From positions 2,296,501 through 2,360,500 of the forward strand of contig NZ_CP038267.1 of assembly GCF_004564375.1 (NCBI RefSeq): 64,000 bases of DNA, written 5' to 3'. Positions 51,011-59,341 of this stretch are shown one piece after another. Position 1 is the stretch's first letter, and the number at the start of each line of letters is the position of its first letter. Below the pieces are notes generated by a model. The model did no database searches. It had not been told where the DNA came from and saw nothing but the letters and a program-made list of their open reading frames with translations. The position numbers were made by a program, and so were the translations under genes. This DNA comes from Nocardioides euryhalodurans. GTDB lineage: Bacteria > Actinomycetota > Actinomycetes > Propionibacteriales > Nocardioidaceae.

Positions 51011-51637
51011 TCAGTCGCGCGAGGAGGCGGTGCTGCGCACGCGGTGCCGGATCCGGCGGGCCGCGAAGACCACGACCGCGATGGCGAGCAGTACGTAGAC
51101 CACCCGCGAGGCGTCGCCGACGTACTGCTCCACGAGGTGCCACTGCGACCCGAGCAGGTAGCCGGAGACGATGAGCCCGGTGTTCCAGACGGCGCTGCCC
51201 AGCAGCGTGAACAGGAGGAACTCCCACAGCGGCATCCGGTCGACCCCGGCGGGGATCGAGACCAGGCTGCGGACGCCGGGCACCAGCCGGCCGAAGAGGA
51301 CGGCGGAGCGGCCGTGGCCCCGGAACCAGTCCATCGCCCGGGTGACGTCGGAGCCCTGGACCAGCGGCAGCCGGTCGGCGAGGGCGATGATGCGCTGCAC
51401 GCCCCAGGCGACGCCGGCCCAGTAGAGGAGCAGCGCACCGACCAGCGACCCGATGGTGGCCCACACGACGGCGGCGACCACCGTGTAGTAGCCCTTGCTG
51501 GCGGTGACCCCCGCGAGCGGCAGCACGACCTCGGAGGGGACGGGCGGGAAGACGGTCTCCAGCGCGGTGGCCACGCCGACGCCGGGCGCACCGATCACCC
51601 GCATCAGCGAGACGACCCAGTCGAGGACGGACTCCAT
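51011..51637 (-). CDS. DedA-family membrane protein
   Basis: A 208-residue DedA/SNARE-associated protein. The conserved N-terminal ETVFPPVPSEVVLPLAG re-entrant motif and the FRGHGRSAVLFGRLVPGVRS segment with essential arginines are present, with four or five membrane helices and a basic tail. DedA proteins flip phospholipids or undecaprenyl phosphate and support membrane-potential homeostasis. ATG 51637 shares one base with the stop of the AAA ATPase gene. Confidence 0.94.
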   Translation of the reverse strand: MESVLDWVVSLMRVIGAPGVGVATALETVFPPVPSEVVLPLAGVTASKGYYTVVAAVVWATIGSLVGALLLYWAGVAWGVQRIIALADRLPLVQGSDVTRAMDWFRGHGRSAVLFGRLVPGVRSLVSIPAGVDRMPLWEFLLFTLLGSAVWNTGLIVSGYLLGSQWHLVEQYVGDASRVVYVLLAIAVVVFAARRIRHRVRSTASSRD

Positions 51638-52851
51638 CAGGCGTGCTCGCGCAGGTAGCGCCCGAAGTGCGGCACCGTGAAGGCGATCCGGCCGCGCTCG
51701 CCGGAGTAGATCAGGCCCTTCTTGAGCAGCGCGTCCCGTGCGGGCGAGAGCGACTGCGGCTTCTTGCCCAGCACCGTGGCCACGTCGGCGGTCGGCACGC
51801 TCTCGACGTCGTCGAGCACGCCCTCGCCCGACTCGGCGATCGCCACCGCGGCGTCCGCCATCGCACGGAGGTAGTCCCGCTCCCCCGGCGTCGCCCGCTC
51901 GAAGCGGGAGCCGAAGAAGCCCACCGCCAGCTCGGCCTCGGCCTCCGGAGCCGCGACGGCCACGTCGTCGGCGGTGATCGGCGAGCGCGGGGCGCGGTCC
52001 CAGACCGCCTTGCCGTAGGCCTGGATGAAGTACGGGTAGCCGCCGGTCGCGGCGTACATCGCCTCGAGCGCGTCGACCGCGTAGGCGGCGTCCTCGTCCT
52101 CGGCGGGCGCGCTGAGCGCCCGGTCGGCCGCCTCCCGGGGCAGCCGGTCGATGCGCTGGTAGCGGAAGAGCCGTTCGGAGTAGGACTTGCTGGCGCTCAG
52201 CACCGCGGGGAGGTGGGGCAGCCCGGCGCCGACCACGATCACCGGCAGCCCCGACTGGCTGATCTCGTGGCAGGCCGCACAGAGGGCGGAGACGTCGTCG
52301 GGGCCGAGGTCCTGCATCTCGTCGATGAAGACGGCGATCCCCTTGCCCTCGTCGGCGGCGAGGCCACCCAGGTCGGTGAACAGCTCCACCAGGTCGATCT
52401 CGATGTCACCCGAGTCGGCGCGGCCCTTGACGGCCGGGACGTCGATGCCGGGGTTCCACTGCTCGCGCAGCTTGGCCGTGGGGCCGGCCTCGCGCTGGGC
52501 GAAGGAACGGATCACGCCGAGCACGTGGGAGACCGACTCCTCGTCGCGGTGGCCGAGCTCGCGGACGGCCTGGTGCAGGGCGCTCGACAGCGGCCGGCGC
52601 AGCGACTGGTCGGGCCGGGCCTCGAGCTTGCCGGTGCCCCAGCGACGGCGTACGGCGGCGCTGCGCAGGGCGTTGAGCAGCACCGTCTTGCCCACGCCGC
52701 GCAGCCCGGTCAGCACCAGCGACCGCTCGGGACGCCCCTTGGCCACGCGTTCGAGCACGACGTCGAACATGGTCAGCTGCTCGTCGCGGCCGGCCAGCTC
52801 GGGAGGGCGCTGCCCGGCGCCGGGGGCGTACGGGTTCCGGATCGGGTCCAC
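51637..52851 (-). CDS. AAA ATPase (ORC/Cdc6-like, AAA_16)
   Basis: A 404-residue ATPase. PPELAGRDEQLTMFDVVLER leads to Walker A VLTGLRGVGKTVLLN. Walker B is IAVFIDEMQDLG; the sensor region is LPVIVVGAGLPHLPAVLS and an arginine finger candidate lies in SERLFRYQRIDR. A C-terminal winged helix (TADVATVLGKKPQSLSPARDALLKKGLIY) follows, so it may bind DNA. Such stand-alone actinobacterial ATPases are uncharacterised. GTG 52851. Confidence 0.88.
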   Translation of the reverse strand: MDPIRNPYAPGAGQRPPELAGRDEQLTMFDVVLERVAKGRPERSLVLTGLRGVGKTVLLNALRSAAVRRRWGTGKLEARPDQSLRRPLSSALHQAVRELGHRDEESVSHVLGVIRSFAQREAGPTAKLREQWNPGIDVPAVKGRADSGDIEIDLVELFTDLGGLAADEGKGIAVFIDEMQDLGPDDVSALCAACHEISQSGLPVIVVGAGLPHLPAVLSASKSYSERLFRYQRIDRLPREAADRALSAPAEDEDAAYAVDALEAMYAATGGYPYFIQAYGKAVWDRAPRSPITADDVAVAAPEAEAELAVGFFGSRFERATPGERDYLRAMADAAVAIAESGEGVLDDVESVPTADVATVLGKKPQSLSPARDALLKKGLIYSGERGRIAFTVPHFGRYLREHA

Positions 52852-52870
52852 GATGGGACCGTATCCGGGT

Positions 52871-52890
52871 GTCTAGCGCGGACCCTAGAC
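52871..52890. promoter_or_regulatory. Dyad upstream of AAA ATPase gene
   Basis: GTCTAG (52871-52876) and CTAGAC (52885-52890) are exact 6-base inverted arms around eight bases, 19 bases before the GTG. The CTAG core is rare in GC-rich DNA. May be an operator or part of the promoter; evidence is weak. Confidence 0.35.
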
Positions 52891-52915
52891 AGGGCCGGGT
52901 GTGTCGGGGCGGCCG

Positions 52916-53185
52916 TCAGGCCGTCTGACCGGTGGCCCGGGCCGCGCGCAGCGGGCGGGTCGGGGCGTGGCGGTAGGCAGAGTCCAGCCCGGCCCGGAGC
53001 GCCTCGATCAGGTCGGGGACCTCCTCGACGGCCAGCCGGAACGAGCCGGCGCAGACGTTGTCGCGCCACAGGGACAGCACGACCAGCCCCGACTCGTGGT
53101 GCCAGGAGACCCGCAGCGCGCGGTCGTCCCCGCGGGCGTCGAGGTAGATCGACCCCGTCCTCGGGAGCGGCCGGGCGGCTGGCAT
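52916..53185 (-). CDS. Conserved small hypothetical protein
   Basis: An 89-residue protein. The core, RTGSIYLDARGDDRALRVSW, HHESGLVVLSLWRDNVCAGS and FRLAVEEVPDLIEALRAGL, looks like a strand-rich domain with a terminal helix and is typical of conserved actinobacterial hypotheticals. ATG 53185. It is divergent from the Fpg/Nei glycosylase gene with 96 bases between. Confidence 0.75.
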   Translation of the reverse strand: MPAARPLPRTGSIYLDARGDDRALRVSWHHESGLVVLSLWRDNVCAGSFRLAVEEVPDLIEALRAGLDSAYRHAPTRPLRAARATGQTA

Positions 53186-53281
53186 GGAGCCATTGTGCTC
53201 CGCGTCACCCAGCCGCGGTAGTGGTCCGGGGTAAAGGCGACGCAGCGCGTGATCCTTCAGCCGTCTCCTAGAATCGCCCAC

Positions 53282-54148
53282 GTGCCGGAGCTGCCCGAGG
53301 TGGAGGCGCTGGCCCTGGACCTGAAGGGCCGGCTGACCGACCGCGCGATCGTCAAGGTCCACGTGGCCGCGTTCAGCGCCCTCAAGACCTTCGACCCGCC
53401 GCTGCAGGCGCTCGAGGGCGCGATGGTCGAGGACGTCACCCGCCACGGCAAGTTCCTCGACATCGACGCCTCCGGCACCCACCTCGTCCTCCACCTCGCC
53501 CGCGCCGGCTGGGTCCGGTGGCGCGACGAGGTCCCGGAGCTGCCGCCCAAGCCGTCGAACAAGTCGCCGCTCGCGCTCCGGGTCGTCCTCGACGACCAGA
53601 GCGGCCTCGACATCACCGAGGCAGGCACCAAGAAGAGCCTCGCCGCGTACGTCGTCCGCGACCCCGGCGACGTGCGCGGGATCGCCTCGCTCGGACCGGA
53701 CCCGCTCGTCGACGAGTTCACCGTCGAGGCGTTCCGCAAGATCCTCACCGAGGCCGGTCGCGCCCAGGTCAAGGGCGTGCTGCGCCACCAGGGCACCATC
53801 GCGGGGATCGGCAACGCCTACTCCGACGAGGTGCTCCACGCCGCGCGGATGTCGCCGTTCAAGCCGGCCTCCTCCCTGACGGAGGAGGAGTCGCAGACGC
53901 TCTACGACGCGATCCGTACGGTGCTCGGCGACGCCGTCGACCGCTCGCGCGGGCTCCACGCCAGCGAGCTGAAGGGCGAGAAGAAGTCCCATCTCGCCGT
54001 CCACGGCCAGACCGGCAAGCCGTGCCCGGTGTGCGGCGACACCGTGCGCGAGGTCAGCTTCGCCGACTCCAGCCTCCAGTACTGCCCGACCTGCCAGACC
54101 GGCGGCAAGCCCCTCGCCGACCGCCGGATGTCCCGACTGCTGAAGTGA
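53282..54148 (+). CDS. Fpg/Nei-family DNA glycosylase
   Basis: A 288-residue base-excision repair enzyme. After initiator Met removal the chain starts PELPEVEAL, giving the catalytic Pro1 and Glu2. The lesion-binding lysine lies in VTRHGKFLDI. The H2TH region (GVLRHQGTIAGIGNAYSDEVLH) and a C-terminal zinc finger with CPVC and CPTC pairs complete the family. It removes oxidised bases and nicks the site. GTG 53282 is fixed by the PELPE start. The rhodanese gene overlaps its stop. Confidence 0.95.
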   Translation: MPELPEVEALALDLKGRLTDRAIVKVHVAAFSALKTFDPPLQALEGAMVEDVTRHGKFLDIDASGTHLVLHLARAGWVRWRDEVPELPPKPSNKSPLALRVVLDDQSGLDITEAGTKKSLAAYVVRDPGDVRGIASLGPDPLVDEFTVEAFRKILTEAGRAQVKGVLRHQGTIAGIGNAYSDEVLHAARMSPFKPASSLTEEESQTLYDAIRTVLGDAVDRSRGLHASELKGEKKSHLAVHGQTGKPCPVCGDTVREVSFADSSLQYCPTCQTGGKPLADRRMSRLLK

Positions 54149-54495
54149 GAGCCCCCGTGCACCTGCCCGTCCCCACCGTGACCGTCGACGACCTCCCCCA
54201 GCCCCTGCCCGGGGAGATCACGCTCCTCGACGTCCGCGAGCAGGTCGAGTGGGACCACGGCCACATCGACGGCGCGACCCACCTGCCGCTGATGGAGCTC
54301 GTGGCACGTGTCGACGAGGTGCCGTCCGGCCGCGTGGTCGTGGTCTGCAAGGTGGGCGCCCGGTCCGCGCAGGCCACCGCCTACCTCAGCCAGCAGGGCC
54401 ACGACGTCGTCAACCTCGACGGCGGGATGCTCGAGTGGGCCGCCGCCGGGCGGCCGATGGTGAGCGCGACGGGTCGCCCGCCCCAGGTGGTCTGA
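54145..54495 (+). CDS. Rhodanese-domain protein
   Basis: A 116-residue single rhodanese domain: EITLLDVREQVEWDHGHIDG, HLPLMELVARVDEVP and the active-site loop VVVCKVGARSAQATAYL with catalytic Cys. The loop CKVGAR is six residues, consistent with sulfurtransferase activity, as in GlpE-like enzymes. GTG 54145 overlaps the glycosylase stop; GTG 54157, four codons later, is equally possible. Confidence 0.9.
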   Translation: MRAPVHLPVPTVTVDDLPQPLPGEITLLDVREQVEWDHGHIDGATHLPLMELVARVDEVPSGRVVVVCKVGARSAQATAYLSQQGHDVVNLDGGMLEWAAAGRPMVSATGRPPQVV

Positions 54496-54504
54496 CCCGC
54501 GCCG

Positions 54505-54574
54505 TTTTCCGATGGTCCGTCGCCCGATGCGTCATCGGCGGCTCTTCGGAGGCGTCTTCGGCGGCTGACTATCC
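54505..54574. repeat. Palindromic repeat family 2, copy B
   Basis: Imperfect arms GATGGTCCGTCGCC (54511-54524) and GGCGGCTGACTATC (54560-54573). In the opposite orientation it matches copy A at 48608-48676, including an exact 14-base run CGCCCGATGCGTCA. It fills the convergent gap between the rhodanese and aat genes, and its right arm contains the aat stop codon. Confidence 0.75.
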
Positions 54575-55252
54575 GGCACGGGGGCGTTCGAGCAACGCCG
54601 GCAGCGGGAGCTCCAGCGCCGCCGCCAGCCGCGCGAGGTACGTCGGTCGCGGCAGCTCGACCACGCCCAGGCTGACGAGGTGGTCGGTGGCCCACTGCAC
54701 GTCGAGCAGCCGTCCCTCGGCGTGTTCGTCGCTGAGCAGGTCGACCAGCCCGAGCAGCGCGACCTTGGAGGCGTCGGTCTCCCGGTGGAACATCGACTCG
54801 CCGGCGAAGAGGCCCCCGATGGCGACGCCGTACAGCCCGCCGGCCAGCCGGCCCTCGTGCCACGCCTCGACCGAGTGCACCCAGCCCAGCTCGTGGAGGG
54901 CCAGGTAACCGGCCTTGACGTCGTCGTCGATCCAGCCGTCCGGGCGGCGCGGGTCGCCGCACGCGTCGATCACCTCCGCGCACGCGGTGTCGACGCGGAT
55001 CTCGAACCGCCGCGCCGAGCGGCGCAGCGAGCGAGGCCGCCGCAGCCCGGCCAGCGGCAGCACCCCCCGCTCGACCGGGCTCCACCAGCCGACGGTGCCG
55101 CCCGGGTGCGGCATCGGGAACAGGCCGGCCCGGTAGGCCGCGAGCAGGGTGCCGGGCTCGAGGTCGGCCCCCACCGCCACCAGGTCGTCGTCCGGCCACA
55201 CCTCCGCCGGCGGGAAGCCCCACGGGGTCGGGGGCGGCTCGACGGCGGGCAT
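54569..55252 (-). CDS. aat: Leucyl/phenylalanyl-tRNA--protein transferase
   Basis: A 227-residue transferase that adds Leu or Phe to N-terminal Arg/Lys of proteins, marking them for ClpS/ClpP degradation. Conserved parts are DDLVAVGADLEPGTLLAAY, GLFPMPHPGGTVGWWSPVER, GWVHSVEAWHEGRLAGGLYG and FAGESMFHRETDASKVAL. The stop codon lies in a palindromic repeat. ATG 55252; 42 bases separate it from the divergent ecsC-like gene. Confidence 0.96.
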   Translation of the reverse strand: MPAVEPPPTPWGFPPAEVWPDDDLVAVGADLEPGTLLAAYRAGLFPMPHPGGTVGWWSPVERGVLPLAGLRRPRSLRRSARRFEIRVDTACAEVIDACGDPRRPDGWIDDDVKAGYLALHELGWVHSVEAWHEGRLAGGLYGVAIGGLFAGESMFHRETDASKVALLGLVDLLSDEHAEGRLLDVQWATDHLVSLGVVELPRPTYLARLAAALELPLPALLERPRAG

Positions 55253-55294
55253 GGGGACGAACCTAGTCACCCGGTCCGCCCGTACGATCGAGGC

Positions 55295-55975
55295 ATGAGT
55301 GCGATGGGATCGATCTCCAAGCGGCTGGCTCCCCGGGTGACCGAGCTGGCGCCGGAGCTCACCACCACCTTCGTGCGCGAGGCGCTGGCCCGGGCCATCG
55401 AGGGGGTCGGCCCGCTCCCGCCCGCGGCCAGGGCGGCCGACAAGCAGCTCAAGGAGCAGGACGGCGACGTCGAGCGCGCGGTCCACGAGGTCATCGAGAA
55501 CCACGTCCGGCTCGCGGGCGCGCAGGGCTTCGTCACCAACCTCGGAGGCCTCGTCACGGCGACCGTCATGATCCCCGCCAACATCACCGGGCTCGCGCTC
55601 ATCACCTGCCGGATGATCGCCGGGATCGCCCACCTGCGGGGCTACGACCTCGACGACCCCCGCACCCGCAACGCGATCCTCGTCTGCCTCCTCGGCGAGG
55701 ACACCGTGAAGACCATGGTGAAGAGGAAGGAGATCCCGGCGCCCCCGATGGCGATCGCGACGGCTCCCGCCCACGACGCCGACGTCGACAAGATCATCTC
55801 CGCGATCGTGGCCTCCGACCTGATCACCAAGGTGGCCGGCAAGCGGCTCGCGACGTCGGTCGCACGACGGGTGCCGGTGCTGGGCGGCGTGGTCGGCATG
55901 GGTGCCGACGGCTTCTCGACGTGGCGGGTCGGGCGCTACGCCGACCGCGAGCTCCTGCCCCGCAACCGCCGGTAG
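55295..55975 (+). CDS. EcsC-family protein
   Basis: A 226-residue protein of the EcsC family: an N-terminal helical region (LARAIEGVGPLPPAARAADK), a hydrophobic central pair (GLVTATVMIPANITGLALIT) and a C-terminal hydrophobic stretch (VPVLGGVVGMGADGFSTWRV). Members associate with membranes; function unknown. ATG 55295 has GAGG upstream. Its last 40 bases overlap the end of the convergent sulfotransferase gene. Confidence 0.88.
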   Translation: MSAMGSISKRLAPRVTELAPELTTTFVREALARAIEGVGPLPPAARAADKQLKEQDGDVERAVHEVIENHVRLAGAQGFVTNLGGLVTATVMIPANITGLALITCRMIAGIAHLRGYDLDDPRTRNAILVCLLGEDTVKTMVKRKEIPAPPMAIATAPAHDADVDKIISAIVASDLITKVAGKRLATSVARRVPVLGGVVGMGADGFSTWRVGRYADRELLPRNRR

Positions 55976-57144
55976 GCGCCCAGCAGCTTGCGACCGGCCG
56001 TGCTGTGCTGCAGCGCCCGCACCGTCTTCTCGCGCAGGCGGTACGTCGGTCGCAGGTAGCTGCGCTCGAGGGCCGACTCGGTCTCCCCGAGGCGGCGGGC
56101 GAGGTCCTGCTCCGAGCGCAGCAGCCGCGCGTTCTCGACCAGCAGCGCGGTGAGCGCGTCGACGGCCGCGTCGGCCACCTGTGCCTCGTCGGGACGGTCG
56201 GGGTCGGCGTACGTCGTGGGCGGCGTGCCGACCAGGTCGTCGAGGTCGCCCACCACGTCGTAGCCGCGCTCCCGGATGGTGGCGATCCACGAGTCCGTGG
56301 TCGCCGCGACCCACGCGTGCTCCTCGGGCGGGAGCGTCAGCCGCGGCGAGCCGCGGCGTCGCGACAGCGTCTGGTGGGCGAGCAGCTCGCGCACCAGGGG
56401 CCGGTAGGCGTCGGGCGGGACCAGGTCGGTGGCCTGCCGGTTGAGCCGGCGCAGCAGGGCCGTCTCGGGGACGCCGAGGGACGGGTTGGCGCGCTCGGCG
56501 GTCTGGTCGAGGTCGAGCCCGTCGAGGCCGAAGGCCGCGCTGAACCGCCGCCACAGCAGGTCGGGGTCACCGCCGGGCGGCGGCACCGTCACCAGGTGCA
56601 CCCGCTCGGGTGGCAGGTCGCGCGCCCACCGGTCGAGGATGTCGGGGACCTCCTGCACCCCCCAGAACCACGGCGCGACGCCCTGCGAGCGCGACGGGTC
56701 GCGCAGCTGGGCGAGGAAGGTGCCGAAGTCGAGCACCCGGCGGTGCTTGACGTTCTCCTGCCACTCGGCGGGGATCTGGCGGACCAGGTCGCGGACCGAG
56801 AGCACCACGTGGATCTCGGTGTCGGGGTGGCCGAGGGAGGCCAGCGCCCGCTCGGCCTGCCCGCGCGAGGCGGTGGCGAGGATCTCGTGGCTGATGATCG
56901 CGGTGCCGTCGTGGCGGCGCACGCCCTCGGCCAGCCGCTCCCAGGCGCCCACGCACTCGTCCTCGAGCCCGCCCCACCGCAGCTGCATCAGGTCGAGCGC
57001 CGCCAGGAAGTGGGCGTCGAAGCGGTCGGCGAGGTAGAGCAGCCCCTGCTCGCGCAGCCGGTCCCGGTTGCGGAACAGCACGTCCTGGAGGTGGGAGGTC
57101 CCGGTCTTGGGCGTGCCCACGTGCAGCAGCACCCTGCGACTCAC
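55936..57144 (-). CDS. Sulfotransferase-family protein
   Basis: A 402-residue P-loop protein. LLHVGTPKTGTSHLQ (residues 6-20) is the PAPS 5'-phosphosulfate loop and VVLSVRDLVRQIPAEW the 3'-phosphate region; IISHEIL sits at the catalytic His/Glu area. The C-terminal 100 residues (TALLVENARLLRSEQDLARR) form a coiled coil and basic tail, unlike the second sulfotransferase in this operon. GTG 57144 overlaps the stop of the 371-residue gene upstream. Acceptor is probably a glycan or lipid; unproven. Confidence 0.9.
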   Translation of the reverse strand: MSRRVLLHVGTPKTGTSHLQDVLFRNRDRLREQGLLYLADRFDAHFLAALDLMQLRWGGLEDECVGAWERLAEGVRRHDGTAIISHEILATASRGQAERALASLGHPDTEIHVVLSVRDLVRQIPAEWQENVKHRRVLDFGTFLAQLRDPSRSQGVAPWFWGVQEVPDILDRWARDLPPERVHLVTVPPPGGDPDLLWRRFSAAFGLDGLDLDQTAERANPSLGVPETALLRRLNRQATDLVPPDAYRPLVRELLAHQTLSRRRGSPRLTLPPEEHAWVAATTDSWIATIRERGYDVVGDLDDLVGTPPTTYADPDRPDEAQVADAAVDALTALLVENARLLRSEQDLARRLGETESALERSYLRPTYRLREKTVRALQHSTAGRKLLGAYRRLRGRSSRSA

Positions 57145-58256
57145 GATTCCTCCTCGGCCCGACCAGTGGGGCCGGTCTCCGTCAGCAGCAGCCGGATGCC
57201 GGCCGCCAGCGTGTCCCGCGGCCGCACCGTCTCGGCTCCCGGCCGGTCGACCCGGAGCAGGCGCTCGGGGTCACCGTGGACAGGGTAGCGCCGGGGGGCC
57301 GCGTGGATGCGCGCCAGGACCTGCGTGGCGTGCTCGTCGACCCACGCCCGGTGCGCCGGGGGCACGACGAGGGGCGGGCCGTCGATCGTCGCGAGCATCG
57401 GCCGCAGCACCTCGCCCACCACGGCGTGACGTGTCTCGGGCGGCACGACGGGCCGGAGCGCGCCCACGACCCGGCGGCCGAGGTCGACCGCGGCGGCGGC
57501 GTAGGTCGGGGGCGGCGGCAGCGGTCGGCGGAGCCCGGCGAGGCGCGGGGCGAGCGCGGGGTCGGTGACCACGTGCACCCCGCGGGCGCCCGGGATCGCC
57601 AGCCCGGCCTGCGCCGACCGGAGCACGTCGGCGCGGACGGGGAGCCGGTCGCGGACGACCCGCTGGGCCCACCACTCCGACCACGGGACGATGCCGCCGC
57701 CGAGCGCGGCGTGGGTCCACAGGTCGGTCAGCATCCGCCCGGCGTCGGCCGCCATCACGATCACCCGACCGCCGTGCGGGGCGGGTGGCCGGCCGTGCGC
57801 CACGAGGTGGCGGCGTACGTCCCGGGCCAGCTCGGGGTCGCCGTGGAGGTGGTAGCGGACCGCCCACGGCCGTCTCCGCCCGACCCGGGGCCGGGGAGGC
57901 GTGACGGTGGACAGCCGCTGGGCGAGGACCACGGCCGCCAGCTCGGCGAGCTCCTCGGCCGGGAGGTCGACGGGGTCGACGGGGCGCGGCCCGTGGTCGG
58001 GCACGGGCGCGCCGCCGGTCAGCGGCAGGGCCGGGCGGTGACGACGGGGCGGGTCGGCGGCGAGCACCTGCCCGGCGAGCGCCGGCGACACGGGGCGTAC
58101 GTCGTTGAGCAGCCGGAGCAGCTCCAGCTGCTGCGCCCCGGGGAGGAAGGGTGCCGCGGGCTCGGCGGTGCCGGCCCAGCTGCGCCACGGCGTGGTCCCG
58201 CCGTCCCGCAGGTGGGCGACCCACCCCCAGGCGCGGGCGGTGCCCGGGTCGCTCAC
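57141..58256 (-). CDS. Hypothetical protein between two sulfotransferases
   Basis: A 371-residue soluble protein, very Pro/Arg-rich, with helical parts (AQQLELLRLLNDVRPVSPAL, DLPAEELAELAAVVLAQRLS) and a strand-turn region (HGGRVIVMAADAGRMLTDLW, ARGVHVVTDPALAPRL). I recognise no domain. Both ends overlap sulfotransferase genes by four bases, so all three are translated as a unit. It may supply acceptor recognition or scaffold function (inference from context only). Confidence 0.8.
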   Translation of the reverse strand: MSDPGTARAWGWVAHLRDGGTTPWRSWAGTAEPAAPFLPGAQQLELLRLLNDVRPVSPALAGQVLAADPPRRHRPALPLTGGAPVPDHGPRPVDPVDLPAEELAELAAVVLAQRLSTVTPPRPRVGRRRPWAVRYHLHGDPELARDVRRHLVAHGRPPAPHGGRVIVMAADAGRMLTDLWTHAALGGGIVPWSEWWAQRVVRDRLPVRADVLRSAQAGLAIPGARGVHVVTDPALAPRLAGLRRPLPPPPTYAAAAVDLGRRVVGALRPVVPPETRHAVVGEVLRPMLATIDGPPLVVPPAHRAWVDEHATQVLARIHAAPRRYPVHGDPERLLRVDRPGAETVRPRDTLAAGIRLLLTETGPTGRAEEES

Positions 58257-59341
58257 CGCAGCCGCAGCCGCTCGGCGTTGGCGCGGACCCGGGCGCGGAG
58301 CGTGCTGCCGGGGTCCGGGCGCTGCGCCGCCTCGACCGTCATCGCGGCGAGGGCGTTGACCGAGACGCGAAGCCGCTTGCGGGGCGGCACGCGATCAGGG
58401 TCGTGCCACTTCTCCGTGCCCGGCCGGACCGCCCGCAGCTCCTCGACGTCGCCGACGACGTCGATGCCGGACTGCTGGATCCACTCGATCCAGGTGCCGG
58501 TCAGCTGGTCGACCCAGTCGTAGGAGGTCGGCGGCAACGTGATCCGCGGCGACTTGCCCTCGACGAGGACGTTCTCCGCCAGCATCGAGCGGATCAGCCC
58601 GTCGTAGGCCGCCTCGCGCCGGACGCCGCGGTCGAGCTGCTTGTTGAGCCGGCGCAGCACGGCCGTCTCGGCGACGCCGAGCGACTCGTTGGCGCGGGTG
58701 CTCTGCTCGGGCGCCCACGCGGGGTCGATCCCGACCACCCGGCAGAACCGGTGCCACAGGTCGTCGTCGGGGGCGCTCCGGCCGGACTGCGGGACCGTGA
58801 TCAGGTGGACGTTCTCTGGCGGGACGTGGGCACCCCACGTGCCGAGCACCGAGGGGATGTCGAAGGCCCGCGAGAACCACACCCGGCCCCGTTCCATCCG
58901 GCGCACGAAGCGGTCGTAGCGCCAGCGCCGGCCCTGCTTGATGCTCTCCTGCCACGCCGCTGGAACCTGCCGGCCGAGGTCGCGGGCGGTGTAGACGACG
59001 TGGACGTCGGGGCCGAGGTCGTTCATGGCCCGCGCCACGTGCTCGGGCTTGGCCGGGGCGAGGATCTCGTGGCTGACCACGACGGTGCCGGAGCGGCGCT
59101 GCACCCGGCGTACGAGGGCATCCCAGCTGCCCTCGGCATGGCCCGGTGCGCCGCCCCAGTCCTGGCCGAGCAGGTCGAGGGCCGCCCGGAAGTGGAAGAG
59201 CCCCGGGCTGACCAGCGGGGAGCGGCTCGGGAAGTGGACGCCGTGCGAGGCCAGCGCGGAGGCGTTGACGCTCAGCCGGTCCTGGAGATAGGTGGTGCCG
59301 GTCTTGGGAGCTCCGATGTGGAGGTAGACCGTGGGACTCAT
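58253..59341 (-). CDS. Sulfotransferase-family protein
   Basis: A 362-residue sulfotransferase. YLHIGAPKTGTTYLQ (residues 6-20) is the PAPS-binding loop; VVVSHEILAPAKPEH and VVYTARDLGRQVPAAW correspond to the active-site helix and 3'-phosphate region. Clearly homologous to the 402-residue protein two genes downstream but without the coiled-coil tail. ATG 59341 overlaps the HMG-CoA lyase stop by four bases, so it is expressed with leucine catabolism genes. Confidence 0.92.
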   Translation of the reverse strand: MSPTVYLHIGAPKTGTTYLQDRLSVNASALASHGVHFPSRSPLVSPGLFHFRAALDLLGQDWGGAPGHAEGSWDALVRRVQRRSGTVVVSHEILAPAKPEHVARAMNDLGPDVHVVYTARDLGRQVPAAWQESIKQGRRWRYDRFVRRMERGRVWFSRAFDIPSVLGTWGAHVPPENVHLITVPQSGRSAPDDDLWHRFCRVVGIDPAWAPEQSTRANESLGVAETAVLRRLNKQLDRGVRREAAYDGLIRSMLAENVLVEGKSPRITLPPTSYDWVDQLTGTWIEWIQQSGIDVVGDVEELRAVRPGTEKWHDPDRVPPRKRLRVSVNALAAMTVEAAQRPDPGSTLRARVRANAERLRLR

